Shown here one piece after another: positions 16,420 through 27,200 of a stretch of 64,000 nt of DNA. The position numbers and the translations under genes were made by a program. How positions within the stretch are numbered: the stretch's first letter is position 1; each line of letters begins with the position of its first letter. The stretch spans positions 4,650,001 through 4,714,000 of the forward strand of contig NZ_AP017422.1 in the NCBI RefSeq assembly GCF_002355595.1, in the 5' to 3' direction. A model generated the notes under the pieces. That model was not told the origin of the DNA and made no database searches. It saw nothing but the letters and a program-made list of their open reading frames with translations. This DNA is from Filimonas lacunae. Its GTDB lineage: Bacteria > Bacteroidota > Bacteroidia > Chitinophagales > Chitinophagaceae.

Positions 16420-18781
16420 CCCCTCCCATTAACGGATCGGTAAAGCTGGCAGCCCCTGTTTCTATGCGGCCGGCATACCGCTTTTCAAAAGCAGCGAAGC
16501 CATCCACATACACACTGAAATCGTACCAGCCGTGACTTTGATCGCTTTTGATGAGCAAGGTGGTATGCTCATGTGGTTGCAGGATCAACACTTTATTATT
16601 GGTTTGGTAAGCATGGTGCAGTAAGCGAAACGATTGCGCTTCTTTACCATGGTTATGTATATGCAATTCCAGCTGTGCGCCGGGAGCTTTATACCGGCAC
16701 TCCACCTGAATAGCCGGATCGGTGGCATTGCCTTTGAACTCGCGGTAAAAGCCGTTAGGGGCATATACGCGCAAATGGTATTGTTCTTTTTCAAAAGCGG
16801 ATAAAGGCCAGGTATCTTCTACTTCATCGCCCGCACCTGCTGCATACGACCATACCCTTACTTTTTCAAACACCGGCGTAACGCCGGTTTGCGCTGCAGC
16901 CAGGTAATTACCCGGTGCATATACTGTAAAGGGCGAGCCTGCTGCCTGCTTGCCAAACAACTTATCGCCTGCTGCCAAACGCAGCTTTACTTCTTTTTTA
17001 TCACCCGCTAATCCCCCATCGGCATACAATTCGTAAGGCAGTGCACAGGCGGGACGAATACCTTTTTCCTGTGGCGACACAAACGTAGCCGGATTTTTCT
17101 CAAACCCTGGCAACGGCTTGAACTGTGCCTGGTGTATAGATTCCAGGAACGCTTCTTTGGCCACCGGCTGTGGTGTGGCAATGGGTTCGCCGTTATAGGC
17201 ACGGAACACAGAGGAAAGGTTGCCACATACCGTGCGACGCCATTCGCTGATATTATTCTCCCTGATTTTTTTACCGGTTTTATGGCTCAGGAACTGTTCC
17301 AGCATTTGCAGGCTGGAGGTGTGATCGCATACCTGGCTGTTGACCCAGCCCCCACGGCTCCAGGGTGATGCTATAATTAATGGCACGCGGTAACCCAAAC
17401 CAATTGGGCTTTCGGTGCCCACACCTTCCTCTTCCTTCCGCACTTCGGCCGCCTGCTCTTTGGTAACATAATCGGCTGCCACATCTATTCCCCCGGATAC
17501 CTTACCTGTTCCTTCTTTATGCGGATGTGGCGGTACAAAGGGCGGCACATGATCGAAATAGCCATCGTTTTCATCGTAGGTGACAATAAATATGGTTTTC
17601 TTCCACACCTCGGGATTTTGCGTAAGAATATCCATTACCTCGCTTACATACCAGGCACCGTACCACGGGGCACTGGGATGATCGGAAAACTTTTGCGGCG
17701 CCACCAGCCAGGAAACCGTGGGCAGCGTGTTGCTGCCTACATCCTGCCTAAACTGGTGCAGGATATCGCCTTTAGGAATATTAAGCCCTCTTTTTTCGCC
17801 GGCATCGTCGTACGTTAATCCGGTTAACTGGCGGTAATTGGGATCAGCTGCGTTGGTGGTGAAAGCCTTGCGGTGCAGGTCTTTTGCCAGGGGCGATAAA
17901 GCTTCCCACTGGGCGCTGAGCTGGGCGCTTCTCTCTTTATGTAAAGTTTTGAGATGTGGCGGGTGCATGTGCACATGGTATTGTGCAAAAAACTCCAGCG
18001 GGTTATCGGTATAGTTGGCCAGCCAATCTTCTTCCTCTCCTTTAAAACCCGTATCAACACTTAATTCATTCTGATATACTTTCCACGACACGTCGTGCTT
18101 TTGCAGCAACTCGGGAAAGGTGTGCCATTGCAGCGTTCCAAAGTCTGCATCCTGGTTGAGCACGCAGGCTTTAGAAGATTCCTTTAGTTTTTCGCGAATG
18201 GTGCCGCTCCATAAATACAAACGGTTGGGTGTGGTGCCGGTTAAGGAAGAACAGAAATGCTGATCGCACACGGTGAAGGCATCGGCCAGTGCATAATAGA
18301 AAGGCAGATCTTCCCGGGTATGATAGCCGAGCGTGAGCGGCATCTCTTTATACTGACGGGTACCGGAACGTTTGGCTTCCAGCCAGCCATCGTATTTGCC
18401 ATTATTGCGGGCATTTACCTGGTTATCCCACGAGTGGGGCAGCGAGTGCATCCAGGTAGCTTTGGTATCATGTATGTTTAAACGGAAGGGCGCATAGGTA
18501 TCCCCTTTTTTATTCGACTGCATCCATACCGGCTGATCGTTGGGCAGCTGAATGGCCCGGGGATCGTTAAAGCCGCGCACGCCCTGTAAAGCGCCAAAAC
18601 AATGATCGAACGAGCGGTTTTCCTGCATTAGTATGACCACATGCTCTGCATCGAGCCAGGTGCTGCCCTTGTCGGGTTCAATAGCCAATGCTTTTTGAAT
18701 ACTGGCCGGCAACAAACCTGCCAGCGCGGCACTGCCCGATAATAGAGCCGCCTTTTTTAAAAACTCCCTTCTGTTATCCAT
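16412..18781 (-). CDS. Phosphocholine-type phospholipase C, Tat-exported
   Basis: This 789-residue protein starts with a twin-arginine signal (NRREFLKKAALLSGSAALAG). The phosphoesterase domain shows VVILMQENRSFDHCFGAL, LTGTTPNRLYLWSG, IFIVTYDENDGYFDHVPPF and GYRVPLIIASPWSRGG, the motif set of the non-haemolytic PLC / AcpA family. Two C-terminal beta domains (about 600-790) match the tails of phosphocholine-specific PLCs. It cleaves phospholipids such as phosphatidylcholine to diacylglycerol and the phosphorylated head group. Folded export by Tat is expected. The head-group preference is taken from the family. Confidence 0.92.
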   Translation of the reverse strand: MDNRREFLKKAALLSGSAALAGLLPASIQKALAIEPDKGSTWLDAEHVVILMQENRSFDHCFGALQGVRGFNDPRAIQLPNDQPVWMQSNKKGDTYAPFRLNIHDTKATWMHSLPHSWDNQVNARNNGKYDGWLEAKRSGTRQYKEMPLTLGYHTREDLPFYYALADAFTVCDQHFCSSLTGTTPNRLYLWSGTIREKLKESSKACVLNQDADFGTLQWHTFPELLQKHDVSWKVYQNELSVDTGFKGEEEDWLANYTDNPLEFFAQYHVHMHPPHLKTLHKERSAQLSAQWEALSPLAKDLHRKAFTTNAADPNYRQLTGLTYDDAGEKRGLNIPKGDILHQFRQDVGSNTLPTVSWLVAPQKFSDHPSAPWYGAWYVSEVMDILTQNPEVWKKTIFIVTYDENDGYFDHVPPFVPPHPHKEGTGKVSGGIDVAADYVTKEQAAEVRKEEEGVGTESPIGLGYRVPLIIASPWSRGGWVNSQVCDHTSSLQMLEQFLSHKTGKKIRENNISEWRRTVCGNLSSVFRAYNGEPIATPQPVAKEAFLESIHQAQFKPLPGFEKNPATFVSPQEKGIRPACALPYELYADGGLAGDKKEVKLRLAAGDKLFGKQAAGSPFTVYAPGNYLAAAQTGVTPVFEKVRVWSYAAGAGDEVEDTWPLSAFEKEQYHLRVYAPNGFYREFKGNATDPAIQVECRYKAPGAQLELHIHNHGKEAQSFRLLHHAYQTNNKVLILQPHEHTTLLIKSDQSHGWYDFSVYVDGFAAFEKRYAGRIETGAASFTDPLMGGVI

Positions 18782-18870
18782 ATATCATAGTATCGGTGGT
18801 GAATATAGCAGATTAACTACATGTGGCGAATGCAGTACACTATTATGATTATGTTATGACTATAGAAAAA

Positions 18871-20202
18871 TTACGCGTTGGAACCAGCTGGTAAAAACAC
18901 CCGGAAGGCGCTGCCTTCGTTCATAGCACTTTCGGCTTCAATGCGCCCGTTTTGCAACTCTACAAACTCACGGCATAACGTTAAGCCTAACCCTATCCCC
19001 TTTTCATTGCCTGTGCCACGGGTAGAGGTAAGGTTAAAAGTGAACAACTGTGCAGCCGTATCTGCCGGTATGCCCATGCCGGTATCCTGCACGGTGATAC
19101 AACAAATATCCTGCTGCATTTGAGAGCCGATGGTGATAACGCCGCCGGAGGGTGTGAACTTGATGGCGTTGTTGACCAGGTTGCGCAGTACTATTTCCAG
19201 CATATTGTAATCGGCCAGTACGGTGTGCTGTGGTGGCAGTTCTACTGCTATACGAATGTCTTTTTTCTGCGCCAGGCTTTGCTGCACGCGCAGCACCGCT
19301 TCAACCACGCTGTATACCGATACGCTTTGGATATGCAGCTGGGTGCCCTGCAGCTGGCTATAACTCCACGACAGCAGGTTGCTGAGCATTTCGGAGGTGT
19401 TGGTAGTGGCTTCTTTTAAATGCCCCATAAACAAAGCCTTATCCTGCTCGTTCAGCTGCGTGGTGGTGAGTAGTTCTACAATTTGTTTGATGCTGTTGAA
19501 AGGCGATTGCAGATCGTGTGCCAGCACCGAAAACAGCTTGTTCTTTTGCGCATTCACATATTCCAGCTGCTGGTTTTGCCTGCTGATTTTAGCGGCATGC
19601 GCTTCTACGGTTTTACGTTCGCGCGTGAAACTGTTGCGCAGGTAAATGGTGATGACGTACATACATACCAGTATAACCAGGTAACTGGAAATAATATCTA
19701 CAAAGCGATTGCGGTTGCTGGAATAAGTATAAGGAATCCAGGTGGGATGCAGTATTTCTACAATCACCAGGGTAGCGGCTATTAATAAATGACAGGCAAA
19801 CCAGATCACATGCAAGTGCCTTTTACTAAAAGCAATCAACAGCTGAAACGTAAGAAAAAACAGGAACAAGGTTGGCCCCAGTGTGCCGGAATTAAAGAAG
19901 AAGTTGAGTATAAGTGTAATATAGGATGCCGATGCATAGGCGATAATACCCAGGGTGAAACGGTGCTTAAACCGGGCCTGGTAATAAAAGAACACCAGCA
20001 ATACGATGAGAATGAACATCATCAGGCTTACATCCCACAGGCCGATAATAGCATTAAAAGGCAATAGTATGGTAAGGATAGCCAGCGACACTGCACAAAC
20101 TGCATTGAAAGATTGCTCTTCCACCGTAAACGCTGCTGGTTCGCCTGTAAGAAACGTCCAGCTTTTTAACAACCAGGGCCTGTATACCTTCCGCATACCC
20201 AT
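18871..20202 (-). CDS. Membrane sensor histidine kinase
   Basis: A 443-residue kinase with about six N-terminal membrane helices (about 30-200), a short coiled linker, a HisKA domain with phospho-acceptor H229 in SVLAHDLQSPFNSIKQ, and an HATPase domain with the N box (LRNLVNNAIKFTP), the G1 box (VQDTGMGIPAD) and the G2 box (GNEKGIGLGLTLCREFVE). There is no receiver domain and no response regulator next to it, so it is an orphan in this window. It lies 68 bp downstream of the exosortase gene on the same strand and might be cotranscribed. Confidence 0.92.
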   Translation of the reverse strand: MGMRKVYRPWLLKSWTFLTGEPAAFTVEEQSFNAVCAVSLAILTILLPFNAIIGLWDVSLMMFILIVLLVFFYYQARFKHRFTLGIIAYASASYITLILNFFFNSGTLGPTLFLFFLTFQLLIAFSKRHLHVIWFACHLLIAATLVIVEILHPTWIPYTYSSNRNRFVDIISSYLVILVCMYVITIYLRNSFTRERKTVEAHAAKISRQNQQLEYVNAQKNKLFSVLAHDLQSPFNSIKQIVELLTTTQLNEQDKALFMGHLKEATTNTSEMLSNLLSWSYSQLQGTQLHIQSVSVYSVVEAVLRVQQSLAQKKDIRIAVELPPQHTVLADYNMLEIVLRNLVNNAIKFTPSGGVITIGSQMQQDICCITVQDTGMGIPADTAAQLFTFNLTSTRGTGNEKGIGLGLTLCREFVELQNGRIEAESAMNEGSAFRVFLPAGSNA

Positions 20203-20270
20203 TCATACTGCCTTTAAAGGAGGATTAAAAACTACCGCCCTAAAAATAGGGGTTTCGTTTTTAATAATTG

Positions 20271-21593
20271 CTAAAACAAGGTAGCTAAACGTTTAATTTC
20301 TTGTTCCAGGCCTTCTTTTGTAATGGTAGTAATGTTTACCAGGGAAAAAGGCTGGCCCCCTTTGGCCATTTGCCAGCGCCAGCTCAACTGGCTGGTAGTG
20401 CTTTGGTGGCCGTTATAATACCACCAGGCAGAATATAAGTGTTCGTTGCCTTTTTCCAGCTCCCCTATATATACCTCCCGCCCTGCCAGGTGGGTCAACT
20501 GCACTTTGGTAAACTGAAAACCACTACCCTGCCAACAGATCATAGGGTGGTGTTCGGTAGCGAAAAAACTACGCAAGGCTTTTACATAAATCAGCGCCTG
20601 TGGTGCATACAGCTGCGTAACCTGGCCGGACAACTGTTTTACCTGGTAACCGGGCAAAGCGGTTACTACGGCTGTGTGACTGTGTTGCTGATTGATTTTT
20701 GGGAAAACCAGCACCGTTACCAGCATGGCCAGCCACAACAGCCCATTGCCTGCCAGCTGCCGGCGGCTCAGCAGCCTGGCCGTAGCCAGTGTAACCTGCG
20801 TAACCGCCCCCTCCGGCATGGCTTTGCCTTTGGCTTTTACCCCCCAACACACCAGGGCCACGCAGGGAAGCAATACATACACGATGATGCAAACCACGCC
20901 TGCTACGTAATGCCATACCGACTGTGGCAATAGCTGAAAATACAGGAGTATTACCATACGGAAAAGATTAGCCACTACATTTAAGCCTACCAGCACTGCC
21001 AGCAGCAGCATTACCCAGCCTGCCGGCAACCGCCGCTGCAGGTGCTTTTGATACATAGCCAGCAACATAATACCTGCCAGCAAAGAAGCCGCCAGCATAT
21101 GCAATCCCATACACGCCGGATCGACCGAAAACTCTGTTCCATTATAGATGATCACATTCCCTTCTACCGTTGCTGCTTTGCCTGCAATCATCATGATACT
21201 GCCAGCCATCTTACTTAACCACAAACGCACAGGAAAGCTGAATATATTTACTACATAATCAAACACCGGGCTTATTAAAGCCAACACCAGCAGGGTAAGC
21301 CACTGCACCCGCCCCCTGTAGCTTTCTATTGCAAACAAAGCCCCGCACACCAGTGCGGCATATAACAGCGTATAAGCAGGTTGCATATATAATAAACACA
21401 GCAGCAGGGCCGCCGCCCATGCAAAACGCCTGCTACCCTTTTTACCCGTGTTTACCCGGGCGGTAACCACCAACGCTACTATCCCTAATGGCAGGTTAAT
21501 GCTATTCCACGGCAGATAACTGCTTAGCGCCAATATGGCCAGCAATACATACGCTGCCACCCATACCCCACTGTATTTCCCGGCTGCTGTCAT
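20271..21593 (-). CDS. xrtN: Exosortase N
   Basis: This 440-residue protein has about eight membrane helices and the exosortase triad: C161 (DPACMGLHML), R212 (NLFRMVILLYF) and H228 (HYVAGVV). A soluble C-terminal domain of about 150 residues follows. Exosortases are cysteine transpeptidase-like enzymes that process PEP-CTERM proteins at the membrane. The Bacteroidota type that pairs with one VIT-domain substrate is called XrtN. Its ATG directly follows the stop codon of that substrate gene, with no spacing. The triad is intact, so it should be active. Confidence 0.9.
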   Translation of the reverse strand: MTAAGKYSGVWVAAYVLLAILALSSYLPWNSINLPLGIVALVVTARVNTGKKGSRRFAWAAALLLCLLYMQPAYTLLYAALVCGALFAIESYRGRVQWLTLLVLALISPVFDYVVNIFSFPVRLWLSKMAGSIMMIAGKAATVEGNVIIYNGTEFSVDPACMGLHMLAASLLAGIMLLAMYQKHLQRRLPAGWVMLLLAVLVGLNVVANLFRMVILLYFQLLPQSVWHYVAGVVCIIVYVLLPCVALVCWGVKAKGKAMPEGAVTQVTLATARLLSRRQLAGNGLLWLAMLVTVLVFPKINQQHSHTAVVTALPGYQVKQLSGQVTQLYAPQALIYVKALRSFFATEHHPMICWQGSGFQFTKVQLTHLAGREVYIGELEKGNEHLYSAWWYYNGHQSTTSQLSWRWQMAKGGQPFSLVNITTITKEGLEQEIKRLATLF

Positions 21594-24119
21594 TTATAGA
21601 TGTATAGCTTTTTTGTAAAAACGATATTTGGTAAAACCCAGTAACAACAGCACCACGGCTATCAACACCCACACACCTGGCTCGGGCACGGCACCTTTGC
21701 CATGAATGGCCGCGTTATCCAGGCTGTTTTTACTTTTGGCAATATCGAATTGGTCATAATCTTTTTGTGATTCCAGCACCACCAGGCTGGACGCCGGTGA
21801 TACTACATTCGCCTGTGCTGCTTCCTGTATCACAGCATTGGGTACTGCTTTGTTTTGCAGCAAGGCGCTGCCCGATTGTTGCATGATATGCTGATAGGCA
21901 TACAAACGCATCAGGTGATCGGGCGCATTGCCGGAAGCGGATGCGGCAGCACTGTCTGTTTGTGTAATAGTAATGCCGGCATTATCCATCACCACACTGC
22001 TATCCGCTACTTCATACACCGGAAACTGCCGGCTGAGCAACAGATCGCGCAAGGCCAGCACAGTACCCTGCTGGTAATGGAAAGCACCGAATTGTTTTAA
22101 TGACTGCAGGTAAGGCGATTGCTCTTCCCCGATATTATACAGTTTTATGCGTGTGCCATTGGCAAAGTATTGTTGTAACCGCTGCATAAAATCACAGGCA
22201 GCCATATCCTTTAATGTAGGAGATATATTCGTGCCTTTTGTCACTACGAGCGAGGTGGCCGCATCAGTAACCTCGTAGAAAGGAAAGCAACTGAACCGGT
22301 GCGCACTCAGCTGGCGATACCATTGTTCTTTATTATCTTCAGTCAGCTGCACTAAAGCCCCCTCCTCATCGGCCACGTACACTTTCTTAAACTTTACTGC
22401 TTCATATATTTTAGCAAACTCATCAGCCGTCCAGGCCTTGTTCACATCCAGGTATACGGTGTTCAGCGTCAGCGCTTCTGCTTTTTGTAGCGCTTCGTTC
22501 AGTACATAGCTTTTACCATCGAAAGTTAACGCCGTTTGTGCCAGGGCTGGTTGCTGAAAGCGGAAGCTCCATTCCGGGTGGTAACTACCTTTTGCCCACC
22601 AGGATGCATCCTTATGATGGGTAAACCTGCCTGGCATCTGGCACATAGCTGGCTTTTGCTCAAAATGCACCACCACTTCTTCGTCTGTTCCACTACATGG
22701 CGGCCCATCAAAAGACACAGACTGATACACCAATTCACTTCCCTTACTGCTTAAAGGTGCGGTTACCCCTATAGAAAACTCGCGGCTTTCGCCTGCAATT
22801 ACCGGAAACACACGCACCGTAACCTTATTGCCTTCGCGCCAATGCACTACCGAAGGATCGCGTTGCTCTACGCCTACAATTTGTTTATAAGCACTATCTG
22901 CTTTGGCGCGCGTGGTAAGCACTCCTTTGGACTCTTTACCTTCTATCCATAGCGACAAAGCAGTAACCACCCCGCCTTCAGGTAACTGGAAAGAATAAAT
23001 AGCTTCCTGCTGCTCTCTGCCCCAGCTATGGCTGCGGGAAGTGTTAGCCACTGTTACATGCAGGTGTGTATAAGCTATACGCTGTTGTGGCCACACCTGT
23101 ACCTGTGTTTGTACTTTAGTGGTTTGCAGATGACTGCCCGACCATAACCTTTCAATAGCCTGGTGGCGGGCCTTGTACATCACTTCCAGCACCTTAATAC
23201 GATCTTCCTGCGGCATCAATATTGTTTCGCTGAACCAGTTAGCCACTACCACCAGCGGATCGTGTATCACGGCTTCGTCAAAATTCCGGGAAGGCGTGTG
23301 CCACAAAGCCAGATTTTCGCCATCAGGCATGCGGTATACCAGGTCGGATTTCAACACTCGTTCGGTAAGCATGTTCGTAGGCAAGCTACTGGCCACCCGA
23401 ACCCAATAAGGCTTCAATTCGTTAGAGGAATGAGCCTCCCATTGGCGATACTCCTGGTTCATTTGCTTTATCTGTGATTGCCATACGATCACAAACACAA
23501 AGATGATGGTTAACGCAGCGCCAATGCCGGAGAAAAAAGGCAGCAGGTATTTGTGCGATGTTTTGGCCAGCCTGCGCAGCAGCTTAATAGTAAAAATAAC
23601 AAACAGCAAAGGCACAAAGGTGTGCAGCGAAATGCCCAGTGCAAAAGCAGCCACTGCACTAAACACATACATAGGCAGCAGGTATAACGCCAGGTATAAA
23701 AACAACACCAACGCCACGCCTAACACAAAACATTGCAGGTAACGAATCCACACCGGCCAGTTTTCGAAAAACGGGAATAGCAGGTAATTGATACTCACTA
23801 TTACCAACAACACCGATAACCAGGTGGTAGAACTATCGAACATATTGATATCCCTGTTCAACGTATAGCAACATACCAGGGCTATAACAAGATATACCAA
23901 AAACAAGTGGAGCCCTTGTTGGGTTCTTCGAAGCTCGCCAGTGATGAGCAAACAGAAAAAGTAAATGCTGGCGGCAAGCATATTGATAATAAAGAAGCCA
24001 AAGGATTCAAGGGCGTTTGTATAGGTGGGTATACTAAACATAACCAGCTCAAACAGCAACACTATTATTCCGGCTAGCCAAAAGCCATGCTTCTGTTGTT
24101 GGGGAGGTAAACTGCGCAT
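21594..24119 (-). CDS. XrtN-system VIT domain protein with PEP-CTERM tail
   Basis: An 841-residue protein with several N-terminal membrane helices (about 10-220), an extracytoplasmic region with a VIT domain (about 330-460, SRSHSWGREQQEAIYSFQLP, TTRAKADSAYKQIVG), and a C-terminal sorting signal: VPEPGVWVLIAVVLLLLGF followed by basic KYRFYKK. That VPEP, hydrophobic helix and basic tail make a textbook PEP-CTERM. The adjacent xrtN is the obvious processing enzyme. VIT domains accompany VWA domains in trypsin-inhibitor heavy chains, but no clear VWA metal site is seen here. Physiological role unknown. Confidence 0.9.
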   Translation of the reverse strand: MRSLPPQQQKHGFWLAGIIVLLFELVMFSIPTYTNALESFGFFIINMLAASIYFFCLLITGELRRTQQGLHLFLVYLVIALVCCYTLNRDINMFDSSTTWLSVLLVIVSINYLLFPFFENWPVWIRYLQCFVLGVALVLFLYLALYLLPMYVFSAVAAFALGISLHTFVPLLFVIFTIKLLRRLAKTSHKYLLPFFSGIGAALTIIFVFVIVWQSQIKQMNQEYRQWEAHSSNELKPYWVRVASSLPTNMLTERVLKSDLVYRMPDGENLALWHTPSRNFDEAVIHDPLVVVANWFSETILMPQEDRIKVLEVMYKARHQAIERLWSGSHLQTTKVQTQVQVWPQQRIAYTHLHVTVANTSRSHSWGREQQEAIYSFQLPEGGVVTALSLWIEGKESKGVLTTRAKADSAYKQIVGVEQRDPSVVHWREGNKVTVRVFPVIAGESREFSIGVTAPLSSKGSELVYQSVSFDGPPCSGTDEEVVVHFEQKPAMCQMPGRFTHHKDASWWAKGSYHPEWSFRFQQPALAQTALTFDGKSYVLNEALQKAEALTLNTVYLDVNKAWTADEFAKIYEAVKFKKVYVADEEGALVQLTEDNKEQWYRQLSAHRFSCFPFYEVTDAATSLVVTKGTNISPTLKDMAACDFMQRLQQYFANGTRIKLYNIGEEQSPYLQSLKQFGAFHYQQGTVLALRDLLLSRQFPVYEVADSSVVMDNAGITITQTDSAAASASGNAPDHLMRLYAYQHIMQQSGSALLQNKAVPNAVIQEAAQANVVSPASSLVVLESQKDYDQFDIAKSKNSLDNAAIHGKGAVPEPGVWVLIAVVLLLLGFTKYRFYKKAIHL

Positions 24120-24153
24120 TCAGGGATGATTTTAATAGATTTTATACTAAAGA

Positions 24154-24169
24154 ACTTTGAAATACAAAG
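24154..24169. promoter_or_regulatory. Operator-like dyad, copy 1
   Basis: ACTTTGAAATACAAAGT (the last T is 24170) is a perfect 6-bp dyad with a 5-nt centre. It sits 34 bp upstream of the VIT gene start. An identical 16-bp copy lies 69 bp away. Candidate regulator site; the regulator is unknown. Confidence 0.5.
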
Positions 24170-24182
24170 TTTAAATTGAAAA

Positions 24183-24209
24183 TAAAAACCAGATTATCAG
24201 GCCTGGTTT
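24183..24209 (-). terminator. Terminator of the alpha-2-macroglobulin gene
   Basis: Read on the minus strand, AAACCAG and CTGGTTT pair around a 10-nt loop and run into TTTATTTTC, a good U-tract. It lies just after the stop codon at 24271 and between the two operator-like dyads. Confidence 0.7.
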
Positions 24210-24222
24210 CTATTTTATCTTC

Positions 24223-24238
24223 ACTTTGAAATACAAAG
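24223..24238. promoter_or_regulatory. Operator-like dyad, copy 2
   Basis: This is the second exact copy of ACTTTGAAATACAAAG, in the same orientation, between the macroglobulin stop and its terminator. Two dyads flanking a terminator could allow looping or cooperative binding; this is inference. Confidence 0.45.
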
Positions 24239-24270
24239 CAAGTATTCTATTTTCAAATTTCCAAATATTT

Positions 24271-27200
24271 CTATTCCACCACTTTATACTGCAGGTTATT
24301 GCTATACGCTTTCATTTGTGGCTGATACATACACTGCAAAGTAGCAGGCGCCGTGTGAAAATTACCATCACGGTTTATCACACATTCGTAGCTGAGCGCG
24401 GACAAGCCCGCAGGTATTTTTTCTGCAAAAAACTGCATGCTGGCATCACGTACACTGAGGTAATACCCAAAACCGTTACCATATTGATAACCGCTTTCCA
24501 CTGCTGATGGCTCCATACAGGCAGCACGGTAATCTTCTACAAAAGCATATTTCAATTGCCTGCTGGTTTGAATGGTAAGCGTAACGCGTATTTTATCGGC
24601 AATGTGCAGCACCGTATCGTTGGTGATGGTTTGCCAGGTGCCGGTTGTTTTATGGAACCGTTGCAGGCTGCGTGTAATACTTAACGCCCCTTCTGCGGTG
24701 CTTACCGGCGGTTGTGCGGTAAAGTAATAATACTGCCACACGCCGGCAGCTTCGCCTGTGGTTTTGCGGATAGTAACCGTAGCCGGCAATGCCTTGCCCT
24801 GGCTGCTGTCGAAAGCATATAACTGACCGCTTACCACATTATCCGTTACCTGTAAAGCATAGCCATTGGCCGCTTGCGCCTGCAACTGCACCGGCGCTGC
24901 TACCACCCCCTGGCGTTGCTTTACTAACAGGGAAACCGCATCGCCGGTAGCTTTGGTAGTACTCCACTGATGATCGTACTTCGCCTGTAACAACCATTGT
25001 ATAATGCCATCCACCGTAGTAGCGTATTCACCGGATGCTTCAAATGCTTCGGCCAGTTTTACCATCCACTCTTCCGAGCAGTTGGTGAGATCATCTGCAT
25101 CGGCCAGTTCTTTCCAGCGTACACCATACACCGGATCGGCAATAGCACGTTCGCGTAAAGACGACAATACATCCAGTGCCTCTGCACGCAGCTTTGCATT
25201 TCCCCGGCTATAGCGTAGCATAGCTGATAATATATGTGCCTGCTCACCTGCACCATAGTGATGTGGTTCTTTTACAAATGTTGCCAGGCTGCTTTCCAGC
25301 CTGTGTTGAATAGCAGCGGGTACCGGGTATTGCTGCAACCACCAGCTACGCGCATAGAGATAAGATTGCCAGTTAAACCAATAGTCGCCGCCCTGATACA
25401 TCACTTCATCGCAATACTTTACCAGCGACGCCACTATCTGCCAGAAGCTGCCCTCTGCCACCACATCATAGGCCGGCCAAACGCCATTGGCCTTTAACTG
25501 TCCCAGACCTGCCAGTAAATAGCAGGAAATATACTCACTGCTTTCACCGCCTTTAAACCAGCTGATGCCTCCGTTGCTGCAAAGCATGCCCTGCAATACA
25601 TGGATATATTCGCTTATTTTTTCGTGTGCTTTTACCGTGTCTAACAGTTTCACCAGCTGTTGCTGGTGCAGGCGATTGGCATTGGATAAACGCAACCAGG
25701 GCATCAGCGCTTCGTCCGGCGCATCGGGCATATCCGCCAAAGCAGCTTTATCAGTACCTGCTATTACCTGTAGTGCCGTATCTTTTTGCACCAGGCGCAA
25801 AGCCACGGCATGTGCCAGCATTTTATTAAACGTTTGCTCCGCACAGCCATACGGATACTGGGCCAGGTAAGGCAGTGCATGTAGCAAAGCGGCCTGTGGT
25901 TTAGGGGTGATAGAAAGCCCTACCCCATACGGTGTTGCATCGGCCGGCAGCGCAGGCAATACAATAGTGGTATCATTCGCTTGCTTTAATACAAAAGGCA
26001 CTTGTGTGGTGGCCAGCACTTTTTTAGCCAGTATGGGTATCACATGTTCTTCCCCATCGGTGAAAGCGGGTGTTACTGCTGCAATACGCACTTTCAACGG
26101 ATGCAGCCAGCCCTCAGGCACCTGTATAGCAAAGGCACTGCTGCCATTGGATTGAGCCGCCACCTGGAATGGCTGCAAAGCCTTGCCCTGCAACACCTGT
26201 GCGGTTACTTCTTCACCGGTGACCATATCTTCAATTACACAGGTAACCTTACCCGTAGCCACCAGGGTGTCGAGGTTGGTGATCCTGCTTTTGAAAAAGG
26301 TTTTATCGCCCTGGTACAGGAAGCGTGGCATAGCAGGTTGGATCATTAATGGCAACTGGGTTACTACTTTTTTCTCTGCCATCGCTATTTTATTGCCCAG
26401 GGTGGTTACCATCATTTTCCAGTTCCATTCGGTTACACTTTCGGGCATGGTAAAGCTGATGCGGAACAAGCCATCTTTACCAGCATGTACCTGTGGGAAG
26501 AAGAAAGCGGTTTCGGAAAAATTTTTACGTATTACGGCGGGTGGAGCCTGCTCGGGAGCAGCCGGAAATTGCACTTTACCTTGTGTGCTGATGACCACTA
26601 CCCCATTGGCAGCACGACTGCCGTAGATGGCGGTGGCATCGGCACCTTTTAAAACCACTGCATCGGCAATGATGCCAGGGTCTAAACCATCTAACCCTTT
26701 TTCATAGATCAGACCGTCTACAATAATCAATGGCACATAAGCACCCGCAAATGAATTAAGGCCCCTGACCTGAACAACGCTGACACTACCCGTTAGATTG
26801 CTCTTTTTTGTTGCACCATATCCTACTGCCACTACCTCATCCAATGCCCCCTGTTCAATAGCCAGTCCTGGTATACGCCCCTGAAGGGCATTAGAGAGAT
26901 CTCCTGCTTCCATTTCGTCAGATGCAGATACAGGCTGCATCCAGCGCAAAGGCTTACCAGTGCTATCCGGCCGTACCGTTATTGCCTTATGCATAAACAG
27001 CGCGCCGTTGATAACGCGCCGTACATCATAATTCCAATCACTTCTGGCATATTGTATCCTGTCTTCGTAAGGCGATAACCAGTTGTGTTTAGCCAGCTGA
27101 TCCAAGGCCGCATCGTACATAGTAGTCAACAGCTCTGCTTGTGTGTGTAGCTGCCGCGAAACAACAGACAGGGTAAATGTTTGTTTACTGCCGGGAGCCA

